The position numbers and the translations under genes are program-made. The notes under the pieces were generated by a model. The model saw only the letters and a list, made by a program, of their open reading frames with translations. It was not told the DNA's origin and made no database searches. DNA of 49,598 bases. Source: UBA2767 sp964194535. GTDB taxonomy: Bacteria; Pseudomonadota; Alphaproteobacteria; Rhizobiales; Methyloligellaceae. Positions 17,301 to 26,192 of the stretch are shown in pieces (positions within the stretch are counted from its first letter, which is position 1; each line of letters opens with the position of its first letter). The stretch spans positions 1-49,598 of the forward strand of contig CAXMMX010000069.1 of the NCBI GenBank assembly GCA_964194535.1. Direction: 5' to 3'.

Positions 17301-17771
17301 TCAAGCGGGCTCTTCGCTGTTTGTTGCGGTCATGGCCCCGACAATGGCGCTGAGTGATTCCAGAAAATCCGCCCGCTTGGTCTCGGGCAGTGCCGAGAGC
17401 AAACGGGTATCGGCTTGATATGCCGCCGGTTGCGCCGCGCGCAGGGCATCGAAGCCCTCATCGGTCAGCTTGACCGCATAGACGCGCGCATCACGTTTGG
17501 TGCGGCGGCGGCGGATCAGACCTTTTTTCAGCATCCGGAGAATGATATCGGCCAGTGTGGAGCGATCGATGCCGGTGCGCTCGACCAGATCGGTCTGACT
17601 GAGGCCTTGTTGCTGAGAGATTGTCAGCAACACGGCGAACTGCCGGGGTGTCAGAGCGCCATTCACCACCTCCTCGGTGAAAAGATCGCCCGCGCACTGG
17701 CCCGCACGATGCAGCAAATGCATCGCCGAGTGATTTATCTCACCTCTGTTTTGTCCACCTTTAGGCACCAT
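17301..17771 (-). CDS. MarR-family transcriptional regulator
   Basis: With the start at 17771, preceded by GGAGAAGG, the protein has 156 residues. The winged helix-turn-helix runs from LTPRQFAVLLTISQQQGLSQTDLVERTGIDRSTLADII through the wing LIRRRRTKRDARVYAVKLTDEG. Flanking helices form the dimer interface. MarR proteins usually bind small aromatic or oxidant ligands and repress neighbouring genes and themselves. The adjacent AT-rich intergenic stretch to the left arm of yciB contains two palindromes that could be its operators. The regulated targets are not evident: both neighbours are conserved housekeeping genes. Confidence 0.9.
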   Translation of the reverse strand: MVPKGGQNRGEINHSAMHLLHRAGQCAGDLFTEEVVNGALTPRQFAVLLTISQQQGLSQTDLVERTGIDRSTLADIILRMLKKGLIRRRRTKRDARVYAVKLTDEGFDALRAAQPAAYQADTRLLSALPETKRADFLESLSAIVGAMTATNSEEPA

Positions 17772-17911
17772 GTCAGGCCTTCTCCCACAAGATAGGCGGA
17801 ACAAATGGTCTTGTCCCGAACCATCTAAAAATCCAGTCCACTGATTAATCCGCTAAGAAGGCGATAGGTCCAGTCACAATTGCTTGAAATGGGTCACAAA
17901 AAGTATTGTGG

Positions 17912-17974
17912 TTGAAAATATTTCAATGAAGGTCAAAATTATTTATTAAATTATACTAATTTGACTATATTAGT
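17912..17974. promoter_or_regulatory. AT-rich region with two palindromes upstream of the MarR gene
   Basis: TTGAAA-ATA-TTTCAA at 17912-17926 and ACTAAT-8 nt-ATTAGT at 17955-17974 lie in an unusually AT-rich 230-bp gap between the MarR gene and yciB. CACTGATTAAT occurs twice, at 17839-17849 and 17976-17986. MarR operators are commonly AT-rich palindromes of this size, so these are candidate autoregulatory sites. Confidence 0.35.
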
Positions 17975-18034
17975 GCACTGATTAATTTCCTGTAATAAGA
18001 ATTCAGCGCGGTAGCGGCCGCATCAGCCCTGCGT

Positions 18035-18613
18035 TTAATCGGAGGGCTTGGCGTGCTTTTGCAGCAGTCCGGCCTGCATGGCCGCGAAAATGAAGGTGAG
18101 CGGCACAAGTCCGAATACCTTGAAACTCACCCAGTTGTCGGTGCTCACTGAACGCCACACGGCTTCGTTCAGGAAGGCCAGAAAGATGAAAAATCCGGCC
18201 CAGCGATATGTGAGCAGCCGCCACCCGGTGTCGCTCAATTCAAACATCTCGCTCAGCACGCTTTGCAGAAAAACCCGTCCCGTTGCCAGCCCCCCGAGCA
18301 GAATGCTGGCGAACAGTGCGTAGATCGCCGTCGGCTTGATCTTGATGAAGGTTTCATCCTGAAGATAGAGCGTCATGCCGCCAAAAACCATCACCAGCAC
18401 GGCCGTAACCAGTAGCATTTTGGCAAATTTTCCGGTCAAAATCCGTGATGCGATGAGGGCTATGACGATGGCCACCATAAAACAGGCGGTGGCGGCGAAT
18501 ATCCCGTAGAACGCATTGACGCCGAAGAACAGGATGAGGGGCCCCAGATCCAGCGCAAGGCGCAGTAACGGGTTCTCAGCGCCGCGGTCTTCGTCTTTTG
18601 CAGATTTACTCAC
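18035..18613 (-). CDS. yciB: Inner membrane-spanning protein YciB (septation protein A/IspZ family)
   Basis: The 192-residue protein has five predicted helices and the YciB landmarks LALDLGPLILFFGVN, KIKPTAIYALFASILLGG, WRLLTYRWAGFFIFLAFLNE and NWVSFKVFGLVPLTFIF. It is a membrane protein linked to cell elongation, division and envelope integrity in other bacteria. The start is a GTG that overlaps the ftsY stop (GTGA), so it is the last gene of the dapF-mtaB-ftsY-yciB cluster. Length is normal for the family. Confidence 0.93.
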   Translation of the reverse strand: MSKSAKDEDRGAENPLLRLALDLGPLILFFGVNAFYGIFAATACFMVAIVIALIASRILTGKFAKMLLVTAVLVMVFGGMTLYLQDETFIKIKPTAIYALFASILLGGLATGRVFLQSVLSEMFELSDTGWRLLTYRWAGFFIFLAFLNEAVWRSVSTDNWVSFKVFGLVPLTFIFAAMQAGLLQKHAKPSD

Positions 18614-19896
18614 GCTTCGACCTGTTCGCTCGCGCCGGCAATAGCCGAGGCAAAATCATAAGCATCGAAGGGCTGGAGATCCTCGACCGTTTCCCCCACG
18701 CCGATGGCATGGATGGGCAGGGCGAATTTCTCGGCAATGGCGACGAGAATACCGCCGCGGGCCGTACCATCGAGCTTGGTCATGATGATGCCTGTCACAC
18801 CTGCGATTTCCTGGAACGCCTGCGCCTGGCTGACGGCGTTCTGACCAGTGGTGGCGTCAAGCACCAGCAGAACCGAATGCGGCGCGCTCTCATCAAGCTT
18901 CTTGACCACGCGGACAATCTTGGCGAGTTCCTCCATCAGGTCCGCCTTGTTCTGCAGCCGGCCCGCGGTATCAATCAGCAGCACATCGGCGTCGCGCTCA
19001 CTCGCCTGTTCTAGCGCGTCATAGGCCAGCCCGGCAGCATCTGCACCTTCCTTGCCTGACACCACCGGTGCGCCCGTGCGGTCGCCCCAAATCTGGAGTT
19101 GATCGATCGCCGCCGCGCGGAATGTATCTCCAGCGGCAATCACCACGCTCTTTCCCGCTTGCGCGAACTGGTGGGAGAGCTTTCCGATGGTCGTGGTCTT
19201 GCCGGTGCCATTGACGCCGACAACCAGGATGACATGGGGACGATTGGCGCTGTCCAGTTCCAGCGGCTGGGCCATTGGCTCCAGCACCTTGGCCACTTCG
19301 GCGCCGAGCACCGCGCGCACTTCCTCGGGCGCAATCTCGGTGTCATAGCGCCCGCGCGCCACTTCCTCGGTGATACGCATGGCCATGTCGACGCCAAGGT
19401 CGGCCTGGATGAGCGCGTCCTCCAACTCCTGCAACATCTCTGTGTCGAGTTTCCGCTTGGTGAATATCGCGGTGATATTTTCGGTGAGCTTGCTGGAGGT
19501 TTTGCTCAGGCCGCCGCGCAGCCTAGAGAACCAGCCCTTCTTCTTTACCGGCTCCGGTTCGGCCTCCGGTTCGGGCTCGATTGCCTCGACAATTTCCTGA
19601 GGTGGAGCCGCCTTTTCAGGGGCCGGTTTCTTTGGAGCGCGCGCCTTTGCGGGCTTTTTGGCGGCAGGTTTTTTGCCAGCAGGTTCTTTAGCGGCAGGCT
19701 TCTTTTCAGCTGCTATTTTAACCGGCGCCTTTTTCGTTTTGGCGGCGGGCTTTTTAGCGGCCGGTTTTTTTGCCGGGTCCTTGGGTTTGGCCTTCGGCTT
19801 TTCTTCCCTTTCCTCTTTCTCCGGCTCCTTCTTCCTGGAGCCCATGAGGGAGCCAAGTAGTCGCTTGAAGAAACCGGGCTTCTTGTCCTTGCTCAT
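18610..19896 (-). CDS. ftsY: Signal recognition particle receptor FtsY
   Basis: The start at 19896 overlaps the mtaB stop by four bases and gives 428 residues; an open frame further upstream is shadow sequence inside mtaB. The first 130 residues are Lys/Ala/Pro-rich (repeated KKPAAK-type segments), the charged A domain that contacts membrane and SecYEG. The NG domain follows: G1 GVNGTGKTTT, G2 DTFRAAAIDQL, G3 DTAGRLQNK, G4 TKLDGTARGG. It docks the SRP-ribosome complex at the inner membrane. Its SRP partner ffh lies 7 kb away in the same window. Confidence 0.97.
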   Translation of the reverse strand: MSKDKKPGFFKRLLGSLMGSRKKEPEKEEREEKPKAKPKDPAKKPAAKKPAAKTKKAPVKIAAEKKPAAKEPAGKKPAAKKPAKARAPKKPAPEKAAPPQEIVEAIEPEPEAEPEPVKKKGWFSRLRGGLSKTSSKLTENITAIFTKRKLDTEMLQELEDALIQADLGVDMAMRITEEVARGRYDTEIAPEEVRAVLGAEVAKVLEPMAQPLELDSANRPHVILVVGVNGTGKTTTIGKLSHQFAQAGKSVVIAAGDTFRAAAIDQLQIWGDRTGAPVVSGKEGADAAGLAYDALEQASERDADVLLIDTAGRLQNKADLMEELAKIVRVVKKLDESAPHSVLLVLDATTGQNAVSQAQAFQEIAGVTGIIMTKLDGTARGGILVAIAEKFALPIHAIGVGETVEDLQPFDAYDFASAIAGASEQVEA

Positions 19897-21161
19897 TGCA
19901 GCGGGGTTCCTTCGAGCACACCCTCTAGCACACCCTGGCCGTGGCCTGTCATGCGCGCAGAAACAATTTCGCCCGAACGCGCCGCCGTGCACAGCGACAC
20001 CGGTGTAAAGTGCGGCGTACGCCCGCGCGTTTCGGTTTCCATCAGGATGTCGTGCGCGAGGCCGACCTGGCTGGCCAAATGCCGCTCAAGCGCCTTTGCC
20101 CCTTCGTCGCGCAAACGCGCCGCACGGGCCTTGATCGTCCTGCCATCCACCTGCGGCATGCGCGCCGCCGGCGTGCCCTCCCGCACCGAATAGGGAAAGA
20201 CATGCAGATATGTGAGCCCGCACGCCTCGACGATGGAGAGCGTCTGGTCAAACATCTCATCGGTCTCGGTCGGAAACCCGGCAATCAAATCCGCGCCGAA
20301 CACGATATCGGGACGCAGCGCGCGCAACTTCTCGCAAAATTCAATCGTATCGGTCCGGCTGTGACGGCGCTTCATGCGCTTTAAAGTCAGATCATCGCCC
20401 GCTTGCAGTGAAAGATGCAGATGCGGCATCAACCGCTCATGCGTCGCGATCGCCTCAAGCAATTCGGGGTCCGCTTCGATCGAATCGATCGAGGACAGAC
20501 GCAGCCGCTCAAGCTCCGGCACCAGCTTCAGAACCTTGTTCGTCAGGCCCCCGAGGGTAAGCCCGCCCGGCAAATCCGCGCCGTAGGCGGTGATGTCGAC
20601 GCCGGTGAGCACAATTTCGCGCGTGCCGGCCTCGACAAGAGTACGAATCTGCGCGACCACCTCGCCGGCGGGAACAGAACGCGAGCGGCCTCGGGCAAAG
20701 GGGATGATGCAGAAGGTGCAGCGATGGTCACAGCCATTCTGGATTTGCACATAGGCCCTGGTGCGCGCGCCAAAGCCTTCAATCATGTGGCCAGCGGTCT
20801 CGCGCACGGACTGGATATCATCAACGAGGATTTGCTCGCTATTACTCGTCGCAAGAGTGGCGAAAGTTTTGGCCTTCATCTTTTCGCCATTGCCGATCAC
20901 ATGATCGACCTCCGGCATCTCGGCGAACATTTGCGGCTGGAGCTGCGCGGCGCAGCCCGTCACGATGATCGTGGCGTCGGGATTGTTGCGTCTTGACTTG
21001 CGGATCGCCTGGCGCGCCTGGCGCACGGCCTCTCCCGTCACCGCGCAGGTGTTGACGATAACGGCATCGCCAAGCCCGGCCTTTTGCGCATGCGCGCGCA
21101 TGACTACAGACTCAAACGCGTTCAGCCGGCAGCCGAATGTGAGGATTTCGGGTGCGCTCAT
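19893..21161 (-). CDS. mtaB: tRNA (N6-threonylcarbamoyladenosine(37)-C2)-methylthiotransferase MtaB
   Basis: The 422-residue protein has the three-domain methylthiotransferase plan. The N-terminal UPF0004 domain carries Cys11, Cys39 and Cys70 for the first Fe-S cluster. The radical SAM domain carries CDHRCTFC (Cys144, 148, 151). A C-terminal TRAM-like segment follows. The start MSAPEILTFGCRLNAFES and RGRSRSVPAGEVV are MtaB rather than MiaB or RimO. It converts t6A37 to ms2t6A37 in tRNAs. Both ends overlap neighbours by four bases (dapF upstream, ftsY downstream). Confidence 0.95.
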   Translation of the reverse strand: MSAPEILTFGCRLNAFESVVMRAHAQKAGLGDAVIVNTCAVTGEAVRQARQAIRKSRRNNPDATIIVTGCAAQLQPQMFAEMPEVDHVIGNGEKMKAKTFATLATSNSEQILVDDIQSVRETAGHMIEGFGARTRAYVQIQNGCDHRCTFCIIPFARGRSRSVPAGEVVAQIRTLVEAGTREIVLTGVDITAYGADLPGGLTLGGLTNKVLKLVPELERLRLSSIDSIEADPELLEAIATHERLMPHLHLSLQAGDDLTLKRMKRRHSRTDTIEFCEKLRALRPDIVFGADLIAGFPTETDEMFDQTLSIVEACGLTYLHVFPYSVREGTPAARMPQVDGRTIKARAARLRDEGAKALERHLASQVGLAHDILMETETRGRTPHFTPVSLCTAARSGEIVSARMTGHGQGVLEGVLEGTPLQ

Positions 21162-22033
21162 GAGACCGGTTCCGCGTTGAGAAGCGAGGCATCGAGCGTG
21201 TCTTCATATTCCAGCTCGCTCGGTCCGGTCATGAGGATATGATCGTCCGCTTCGCGCCACTCCAGCTGCAGCGGCCCGCCGGGCAATGTTACCGTGACCT
21301 TCCGGCCCGTCAGCTTCTTGCGAACCGCGGCGACCACAACCGCACACGCGGCCGTACCGCAAGCCCGCGTCAACCCCACTCCGCGCTCCCACACGCGTAG
21401 CGTAATGGCGCCGGGGGAGGCGACCTGCGCGAGCGATATATTGGCGCGTTCGGGAAACAGTGGATGATGCTCAAGCACCGGCCCGATGCGGACAAGATCA
21501 TGGGCGTCCAGATCATCCACCCAGAAGATGCAATGCGGATTTCCGACATTGACCACGCTGGGCGTGTGCAACACCGGGTCATCGATGGGGCCGACCTGCA
21601 ATTCAATACTCCGCGTATCGTGAAACTCTTCCGCAAGCGGAATCTCGTCCCAGTTGAGCTTGGGCACGCCCATATCAACAGTAACTCTCCCGTCGCCATT
21701 GACGACAGCGCTCAGCATGCCGGCGCCGGTCTGGATTGAAATCTGCGGGCGGCCCAGTTCCCCTGCCAATACACTGGCCACGCAGCGCATGGCATTGCCG
21801 CAGGCCTCCACTTCACCGCCATCATGATTCCAGATGCGCATGAACGCATCCGCGCCCGCCGGCGAAGGCTCGATCGCGATAACCTGATCGCAGCCCACAC
21901 CGCTTTCGCGATTCGCAATGGCGCGCGCCTGCCCGACGCTCAGCGTGAGGGCGCGCGGGCGCGCATCGAGCACGGCAAAATCATTGCCGAGTCCGTTCAT
22001 CTTGCGCAAGTGTATGGCTGTTTCATTGCTCAT
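21158..22033 (-). CDS. dapF: Diaminopimelate epimerase
   Basis: The epimerase converts LL- to meso-diaminopimelate for lysine and peptidoglycan. Catalytic cysteines are visible as Cys78 in GEVEACGNAMRC and Cys225 in LTRACGTAACA. The start at 22033 (second of two adjacent ATGs) has AAGG six bases upstream and gives 291 residues; the open frame upstream to 22096 is not preferred. It heads the overlapping dapF-mtaB-ftsY-yciB cluster. The order dapF-mtaB-ftsY is widely conserved in alphaproteobacteria. Confidence 0.95.
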   Translation of the reverse strand: MSNETAIHLRKMNGLGNDFAVLDARPRALTLSVGQARAIANRESGVGCDQVIAIEPSPAGADAFMRIWNHDGGEVEACGNAMRCVASVLAGELGRPQISIQTGAGMLSAVVNGDGRVTVDMGVPKLNWDEIPLAEEFHDTRSIELQVGPIDDPVLHTPSVVNVGNPHCIFWVDDLDAHDLVRIGPVLEHHPLFPERANISLAQVASPGAITLRVWERGVGLTRACGTAACAVVVAAVRKKLTGRKVTVTLPGGPLQLEWREADDHILMTGPSELEYEDTLDASLLNAEPVS

Positions 22034-22101
22034 CATTTGCCTTATATGGGGATTGCTGCGCTGCCGCAATTGCGCTGCGCAACTCTCGCTGTCCACTGGC
22101 C

Positions 22102-22743
22102 CTACAACTTGGGTATGAAAAAATCACCGGTTTCGGGATCCGTGATCCACAAATCTCCCCCCGAAATATCAAACCATGCTCCGTGGAGAGAGAGTTTCCG
22201 TTCGTTCTCACGTAAAGCAATAAAAGGAAAAGAGCGAAGGTTTTCGAGGGAGTAGCGAATGGAAATATGTTCCAGAGTCCTCTGCCTCTCGGTCCCTGTC
22301 ATCCATTGATTGGAGGCCATCGCCTCGGCTGCTGGCGCGAGCAATTCCATCCACTTGCCGATGAAATCGCCGGGCGAGAGCGGCTCGACATCAGGATCCA
22401 GTGCCGCTTTTATGCCGCCGCAACGGCCATGACCGAGCACGACAATATGCTTCACCTTGAGGCTTTGAACCGCGAATTCGATAGCCGCGGAGGTGGAGTG
22501 GTAATCATCGCCAGGACGATAGGGCGGCACAAGATTGGCCACATTGCGAATGACAAAAATCTCGCCAGGAACCGAATTGAATATTATTGATGGCGCCGCC
22601 CGGGAATCGCAGCAGGCAATGATGAGCGTTTCAGGCGACTGACCATCCTGAGCGAGCTGCCGGTAGCGCTCGCGTTCATCGGCGAATATCCCCTTTTTGT
22701 ACTCAAGGTATCCCTTGAGAAGGGCGGGCGGAAACGTGTTCAT
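22102..22743 (-). CDS. Beta-class carbonic anhydrase
   Basis: The start at 22743 gives 213 residues; a TTG upstream at 22788 is an alternative. Zinc ligands are Cys44 of the CxDxR motif in IIACCDSRAAP, His105 and Cys108 of VVLGHGRCGG, and the Asp46/Arg48 dyad is present. The segment FVIRNVANLVPPY is typical of bacterial plant-type enzymes. It hydrates CO2 reversibly in the cytoplasm. It lies 69 bp upstream of dapF on the same strand, and divergent from the multicopper oxidase gene with a gap under 200 bp. Confidence 0.94.
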   Translation of the reverse strand: MNTFPPALLKGYLEYKKGIFADERERYRQLAQDGQSPETLIIACCDSRAAPSIIFNSVPGEIFVIRNVANLVPPYRPGDDYHSTSAAIEFAVQSLKVKHIVVLGHGRCGGIKAALDPDVEPLSPGDFIGKWMELLAPAAEAMASNQWMTGTERQRTLEHISIRYSLENLRSFPFIALRENERKLSLHGAWFDISGGDLWITDPETGDFFIPKL

Positions 22744-22926
22744 GATCCTGGCAAAGATTGCTGTGTCATGGTCCGGCAAGGCTAACAACAGTTCTGCCGC
22801 TTGCCCAGCGGCTTCCCTCTTGGCTGTATCGCTGGCTTGGCGCCATTGTCCTTGTACTCATTCCAGCGTTCTGCTATTTGAATGCAAATAATTCCTATTT
22901 GCAACTAAGTGAGTATTTGCGAACCC

Positions 22927-24021
22927 ATGCTGGATTGGCTGCAAGGTAAATTATCCCGCAGACAGAGCCTGAAATCGGCCGGGCAACTGGGCGTGTTCGG
23001 CGCCATAAGCGCCGCCGCGGGCATCGTGTCGCCTGCACGTGCCGCCACCGGAAAAGGCGCAAAAAAGCACCGCCGTCAGCACGCTGGCGACAACCGGACC
23101 GTCGGCAGGGTTGATCACAAGCGCAACGGGTTTGACCCGCACGCCATCCTGACCGACTGGGAGCGCGGCACACTCTCAACCGACGATCAGGGGAGGCGCG
23201 TGCGGACATTCGATATTGTCGCCATCGACAAGGAAATCGAAATTGCATCGGGGCTCTTCTTTCCCGCCTGGACCTACAATGGCCGCGTCCCCGGACCCAC
23301 TTTGCGCGCAACCGAGGGCGAAACCATCAAGGTGAACTTCCGCAATGCCGGCAGTCACCCCCACTCCATCCATTTCCACGGCATTCATGGGGCCAGCATG
23401 GACGGCATCACGGGCGCGGGGTTGGTCAATCCAGGAGAAGAGTTTACCTATGAAGTGTCAGCCAGGCCGTTCGGCTGCCACCTCTATCACTGCCATGCGA
23501 TCCCCCTGAAGCGTCATATCCACAAGGGCCTCTATGGCGCCATCATCATCGACCCCGACCCCGAGCTTCATCCCGAACACCGTGAGGTTGCGCTGTCACG
23601 CCAGCTTGGCAGCGAAGAAAATGCGCGCTGGCAGGAAATGGTCATGGTGATGAACGGCTTCGACACTAATTTCGATGACGAAAACGAAGTCTATGCGGCA
23701 AACTCGATTGCCTTTGCCTACATGCTCGACCCGATTGTGATCGAACGGGACCGCCCGGTGCGCATCTATCTCGTCAACATCACCGAATTCGATCCGGTCA
23801 ATTCATTCCATCTGCACGCGAATTTCTTCGACTATTTCGATCACGGCACGACGCTCACTCCGACACTGCGCACTATCGACACGGTGATGCTGTGCCAGGC
23901 GCAACGCGGCATCCTCGAATTTTCCTTCGAAGGTTTTGAGCCGGGGCGCTACATGTTCCACGCGCACCAGTCCGAGTTTGCCGAGCTTGGCTGGATGAGC
24001 TTCCTGAAGGTGGAATCATGA
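22927..24021 (+). CDS. Two-domain multicopper oxidase, Tat-exported
   Basis: The protein (364 residues from the ATG at 22927; a GTG at 22909 is also possible) starts with a twin-arginine signal, SRRQSLKSAG, then two cupredoxin domains. Four His-x-His motifs fit a trinuclear copper centre: HFH (149-151), HCH (188-190), HLH (295-297) and HAH (345-347). The type 1 site appears to be in domain 1, with Cys189 in HLYHCHAIPLKRHIHKG. The equivalent C-terminal motif lacks Cys, so it is not a standard three-domain laccase. The gene overlaps a ZIP-type transporter gene by four bases, suggesting periplasmic metal oxidation coupled to uptake or efflux. The metal is unknown. Confidence 0.88.
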   Translation: MLDWLQGKLSRRQSLKSAGQLGVFGAISAAAGIVSPARAATGKGAKKHRRQHAGDNRTVGRVDHKRNGFDPHAILTDWERGTLSTDDQGRRVRTFDIVAIDKEIEIASGLFFPAWTYNGRVPGPTLRATEGETIKVNFRNAGSHPHSIHFHGIHGASMDGITGAGLVNPGEEFTYEVSARPFGCHLYHCHAIPLKRHIHKGLYGAIIIDPDPELHPEHREVALSRQLGSEENARWQEMVMVMNGFDTNFDDENEVYAANSIAFAYMLDPIVIERDRPVRIYLVNITEFDPVNSFHLHANFFDYFDHGTTLTPTLRTIDTVMLCQAQRGILEFSFEGFEPGRYMFHAHQSEFAELGWMSFLKVES

Positions 24022-25160
24022 GCCGCGCACACGCCTATTTCGCGTTGCCGCTGGCCGCCCTTGTGGCCCTTGTCGCCCTGCTGGTTTGGCTCAAACCCTT
24101 CGAGATACTCGCACCCGGCGCTCCGCCGGTTGAATTTCTCGCCTTTGAGAGCGTGCGACTGGAGCCGGGTATCATCCGTGCAACAGTACGCGCCGACGGC
24201 TCGGAACCTGTCACCATTGCGCAAGTGCATGTGGACGGCGCTTACCGCATCTTCAGGCAGACGCCGCCGGGGCCATTGGGGCGGCTCTCGTCGGCCGAGC
24301 TTGTTATCCCCTACCCCTGGATCGATGGCGAGACGCATGTCATCAAAGCCCTCACATCAACCGGCGCCACCTTCGAGCACAGCATCGACGTAGCGCAGAC
24401 GACGCCTGATGTGTTTGGCCCCCCGGCAAAATTGCTTCTTCTGGTCGGCCTGTTGCTTGGTCTGGCGCCTGTCGCCATTGGCCTGATGAGTTTCCCCGCC
24501 CTGCGCCAGCTCGGACGCGAAGGCACCGGCTTCATTCTGGCGGTAACGGTTGGCCTTCTCGTCTATCTGCTGATCGATACGCTCGGTGAAGGATTGGAGG
24601 CGGCGGAAGCTGTGCTCGAGCGATTCCATGCCTCTACCCTCGTGTGGGTCGTGGCGATCGTAACGGGCGCAGGGCTGATTGCCGTGGGACGCAGAGGCTC
24701 CAGGCCGCCCGAGGGCATCACCCTCGCCACCTTCATCGCGCTTGGCATCGGGCTGCATAATCTTGGCGAAGGGCTGGTGGTGGGCGCGGCCTTCGCGACA
24801 GGTGAAACCGCACTCGCCGCGTTCCTCGTCATCGGCTTCATCATCCACAATGTAACCGAGGGATTTGGCATCGCCGCACCTCTCACCAGGGAACAGCCCT
24901 CACTCATGACCTTCTTTGGCCTCGCCCTGCTTGCCGGTTTGCCGGCGCTGCTCGGCGTTTTCCTCGGGGCGCAAGCGGTCAATCCGCTGTGGACGGCAAT
25001 TTGTTTCGGTATCGGCGCCGGCGCCATCGGACAGGTTGTGTTCGAGATTTCCGCCCTGGTTGTCCGGCAATACGGTGCGGCAAAAATCGCCCAGGCGCCT
25101 GTTCTTGGCGGTGTCATTACAGGGCTTACAGTGATGTATGTCACCGCGCTTCTAGTCTAG
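24018..25160 (+). CDS. ZIP-family metal transporter with an N-terminal extracytoplasmic domain
   Basis: The 380-residue protein has one N-terminal helix (8-26), a soluble domain at about 35-130 that I do not recognise, and then seven or eight helices. The two ZIP metal-site motifs are clear: HNLGEGLVVGA (His247, Asn248, Glu251) and HNVTEGFGIAAPL (His277, Asn278, Glu281). ZIP proteins move Zn, Fe or Mn across membranes. Start overlaps the multicopper oxidase stop (ATGA), so the two are produced together. The N-terminal domain may contact the oxidase in the periplasm, which is inference. Confidence 0.87.
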   Translation: MSRAHAYFALPLAALVALVALLVWLKPFEILAPGAPPVEFLAFESVRLEPGIIRATVRADGSEPVTIAQVHVDGAYRIFRQTPPGPLGRLSSAELVIPYPWIDGETHVIKALTSTGATFEHSIDVAQTTPDVFGPPAKLLLLVGLLLGLAPVAIGLMSFPALRQLGREGTGFILAVTVGLLVYLLIDTLGEGLEAAEAVLERFHASTLVWVVAIVTGAGLIAVGRRGSRPPEGITLATFIALGIGLHNLGEGLVVGAAFATGETALAAFLVIGFIIHNVTEGFGIAAPLTREQPSLMTFFGLALLAGLPALLGVFLGAQAVNPLWTAICFGIGAGAIGQVVFEISALVVRQYGAAKIAQAPVLGGVITGLTVMYVTALLV

Positions 25161-25182
25161 AGCTGCTAGTATATTCAACGGT

Positions 25183-25758
25183 ATGAGCGAAGATTCGGCA
25201 CACAAGCACGGCCTCCATGAACCATCCCGGTGGGTTCAAAGATACCTCGCGGGGATTAAACAAGCGGGCAGCATTCTCGACGTGGCCTGCGGCGCGGGGC
25301 GGCATATGCGCCTCGCACTGGAGCAAGGCTATAGTGTCACCGGTATCGACCGCGACCTCTCCCAGGTTGAAGATTTGGCGTCGCGCGCTGATGTCGGTCT
25401 CATAGAAGCCGACCTCGAGGCCGGCCGCGCTTTCCCCCTGAAAGACATGCGCTATGACGGCGTTATCGTCACCAACTATCTGTGGCGGCCTGCCTTAAGC
25501 GAAATCATTGGCTGCGTGAGCGATGACGGCGTGTTGATTTACGAGACATACGCGGCAGGCCATGAGCGCCATGGCAAGCCCCGCAACCCGGACTTTCTTC
25601 TGGGCGCCAATGAGCTGATTGACGTGGCCCTGCCGCGCCTCACGATCGTGGCCTATGAGCATGGCATGCACGGCGCGGAGCATCCCAAAATTGTTCAGCG
25701 TATTGCCGCGTGCGGGCCGCAGCACCCATGGGCGAATGACAGCCATGTGGCGCTTTGA
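25183..25758 (+). CDS. Class I SAM-dependent methyltransferase, TehB-like
   Basis: The 191-residue protein begins with EPSRWVQRYLAGIKQAGSILDVACGAGRHMRLALEQGYSVTGIDRD: motif I is DVACGAGRH and the acidic residue after strand 2 is the Asp of GIDRD. The rest contains VIVTNYLWRP and DDGVLIYETYAAGHERHGKPRNPDFLL, a pattern seen in tellurite-resistance-type and small orphan methyltransferases. There are 22 bp between the ZIP stop and its start, so it may belong to the same transcript. The substrate is unknown. Confidence 0.83.
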   Translation: MSEDSAHKHGLHEPSRWVQRYLAGIKQAGSILDVACGAGRHMRLALEQGYSVTGIDRDLSQVEDLASRADVGLIEADLEAGRAFPLKDMRYDGVIVTNYLWRPALSEIIGCVSDDGVLIYETYAAGHERHGKPRNPDFLLGANELIDVALPRLTIVAYEHGMHGAEHPKIVQRIAACGPQHPWANDSHVAL

Positions 25759-25849
25759 CTTATAAAACAGCAGTGAACGCGCCTTGAATCTGGCGCAATG
25801 ACCGCCAAAATAGATGTTTGAGCGAAGTTTATTGGAGAGGATTTGGCGC

Positions 25850-26161
25850 ATGGCCATTGGCAGAACCGCATTGATCCTGGCGCTCGGCGTTGCGCCCATG
25901 CTTGTTGCCTCTTCGCTTGCCACCGCCGGCCCCTATGCGGGGTATGTCACCGCCGAAAGCCGGTATGGCAATGGCGTTGTCAGGGGGCTGGTGCGCGTTA
26001 CCCAGTTCGGACGTCAGGTAAAACTCCCCGGCGGGCCATGGCTCTATTGCGAGAACAACAGTCTGCTGTTCGACAGAAACCGCCCATGCAGTGAAACATT
26101 GCGGCGCGAAACCATCGACTTCTGGGAAACGCAATCGGAAGAAGGCAGCGGCCGCGACTGA
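25850..26161 (+). CDS. Hypothetical exported protein
   Basis: The start at 25850 has GGAGAGG nine bases upstream and gives 103 residues. The first 26 residues are a clear signal peptide (hydrophobic core then ASSLATAG). The mature part contains YVTAESRYGNGVVRGLVRVTQFGRQVKLPGG and two cysteines, one in LYCENN and one in RPCSET, which could form a disulfide. I recognise no family. It is followed closely by a 58-residue frame that may be co-transcribed. Confidence 0.75.
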   Translation: MAIGRTALILALGVAPMLVASSLATAGPYAGYVTAESRYGNGVVRGLVRVTQFGRQVKLPGGPWLYCENNSLLFDRNRPCSETLRRETIDFWETQSEEGSGRD

Positions 26162-26192
26162 CATTAAGGCGCGAATTTGCTAGAGTTACCTC

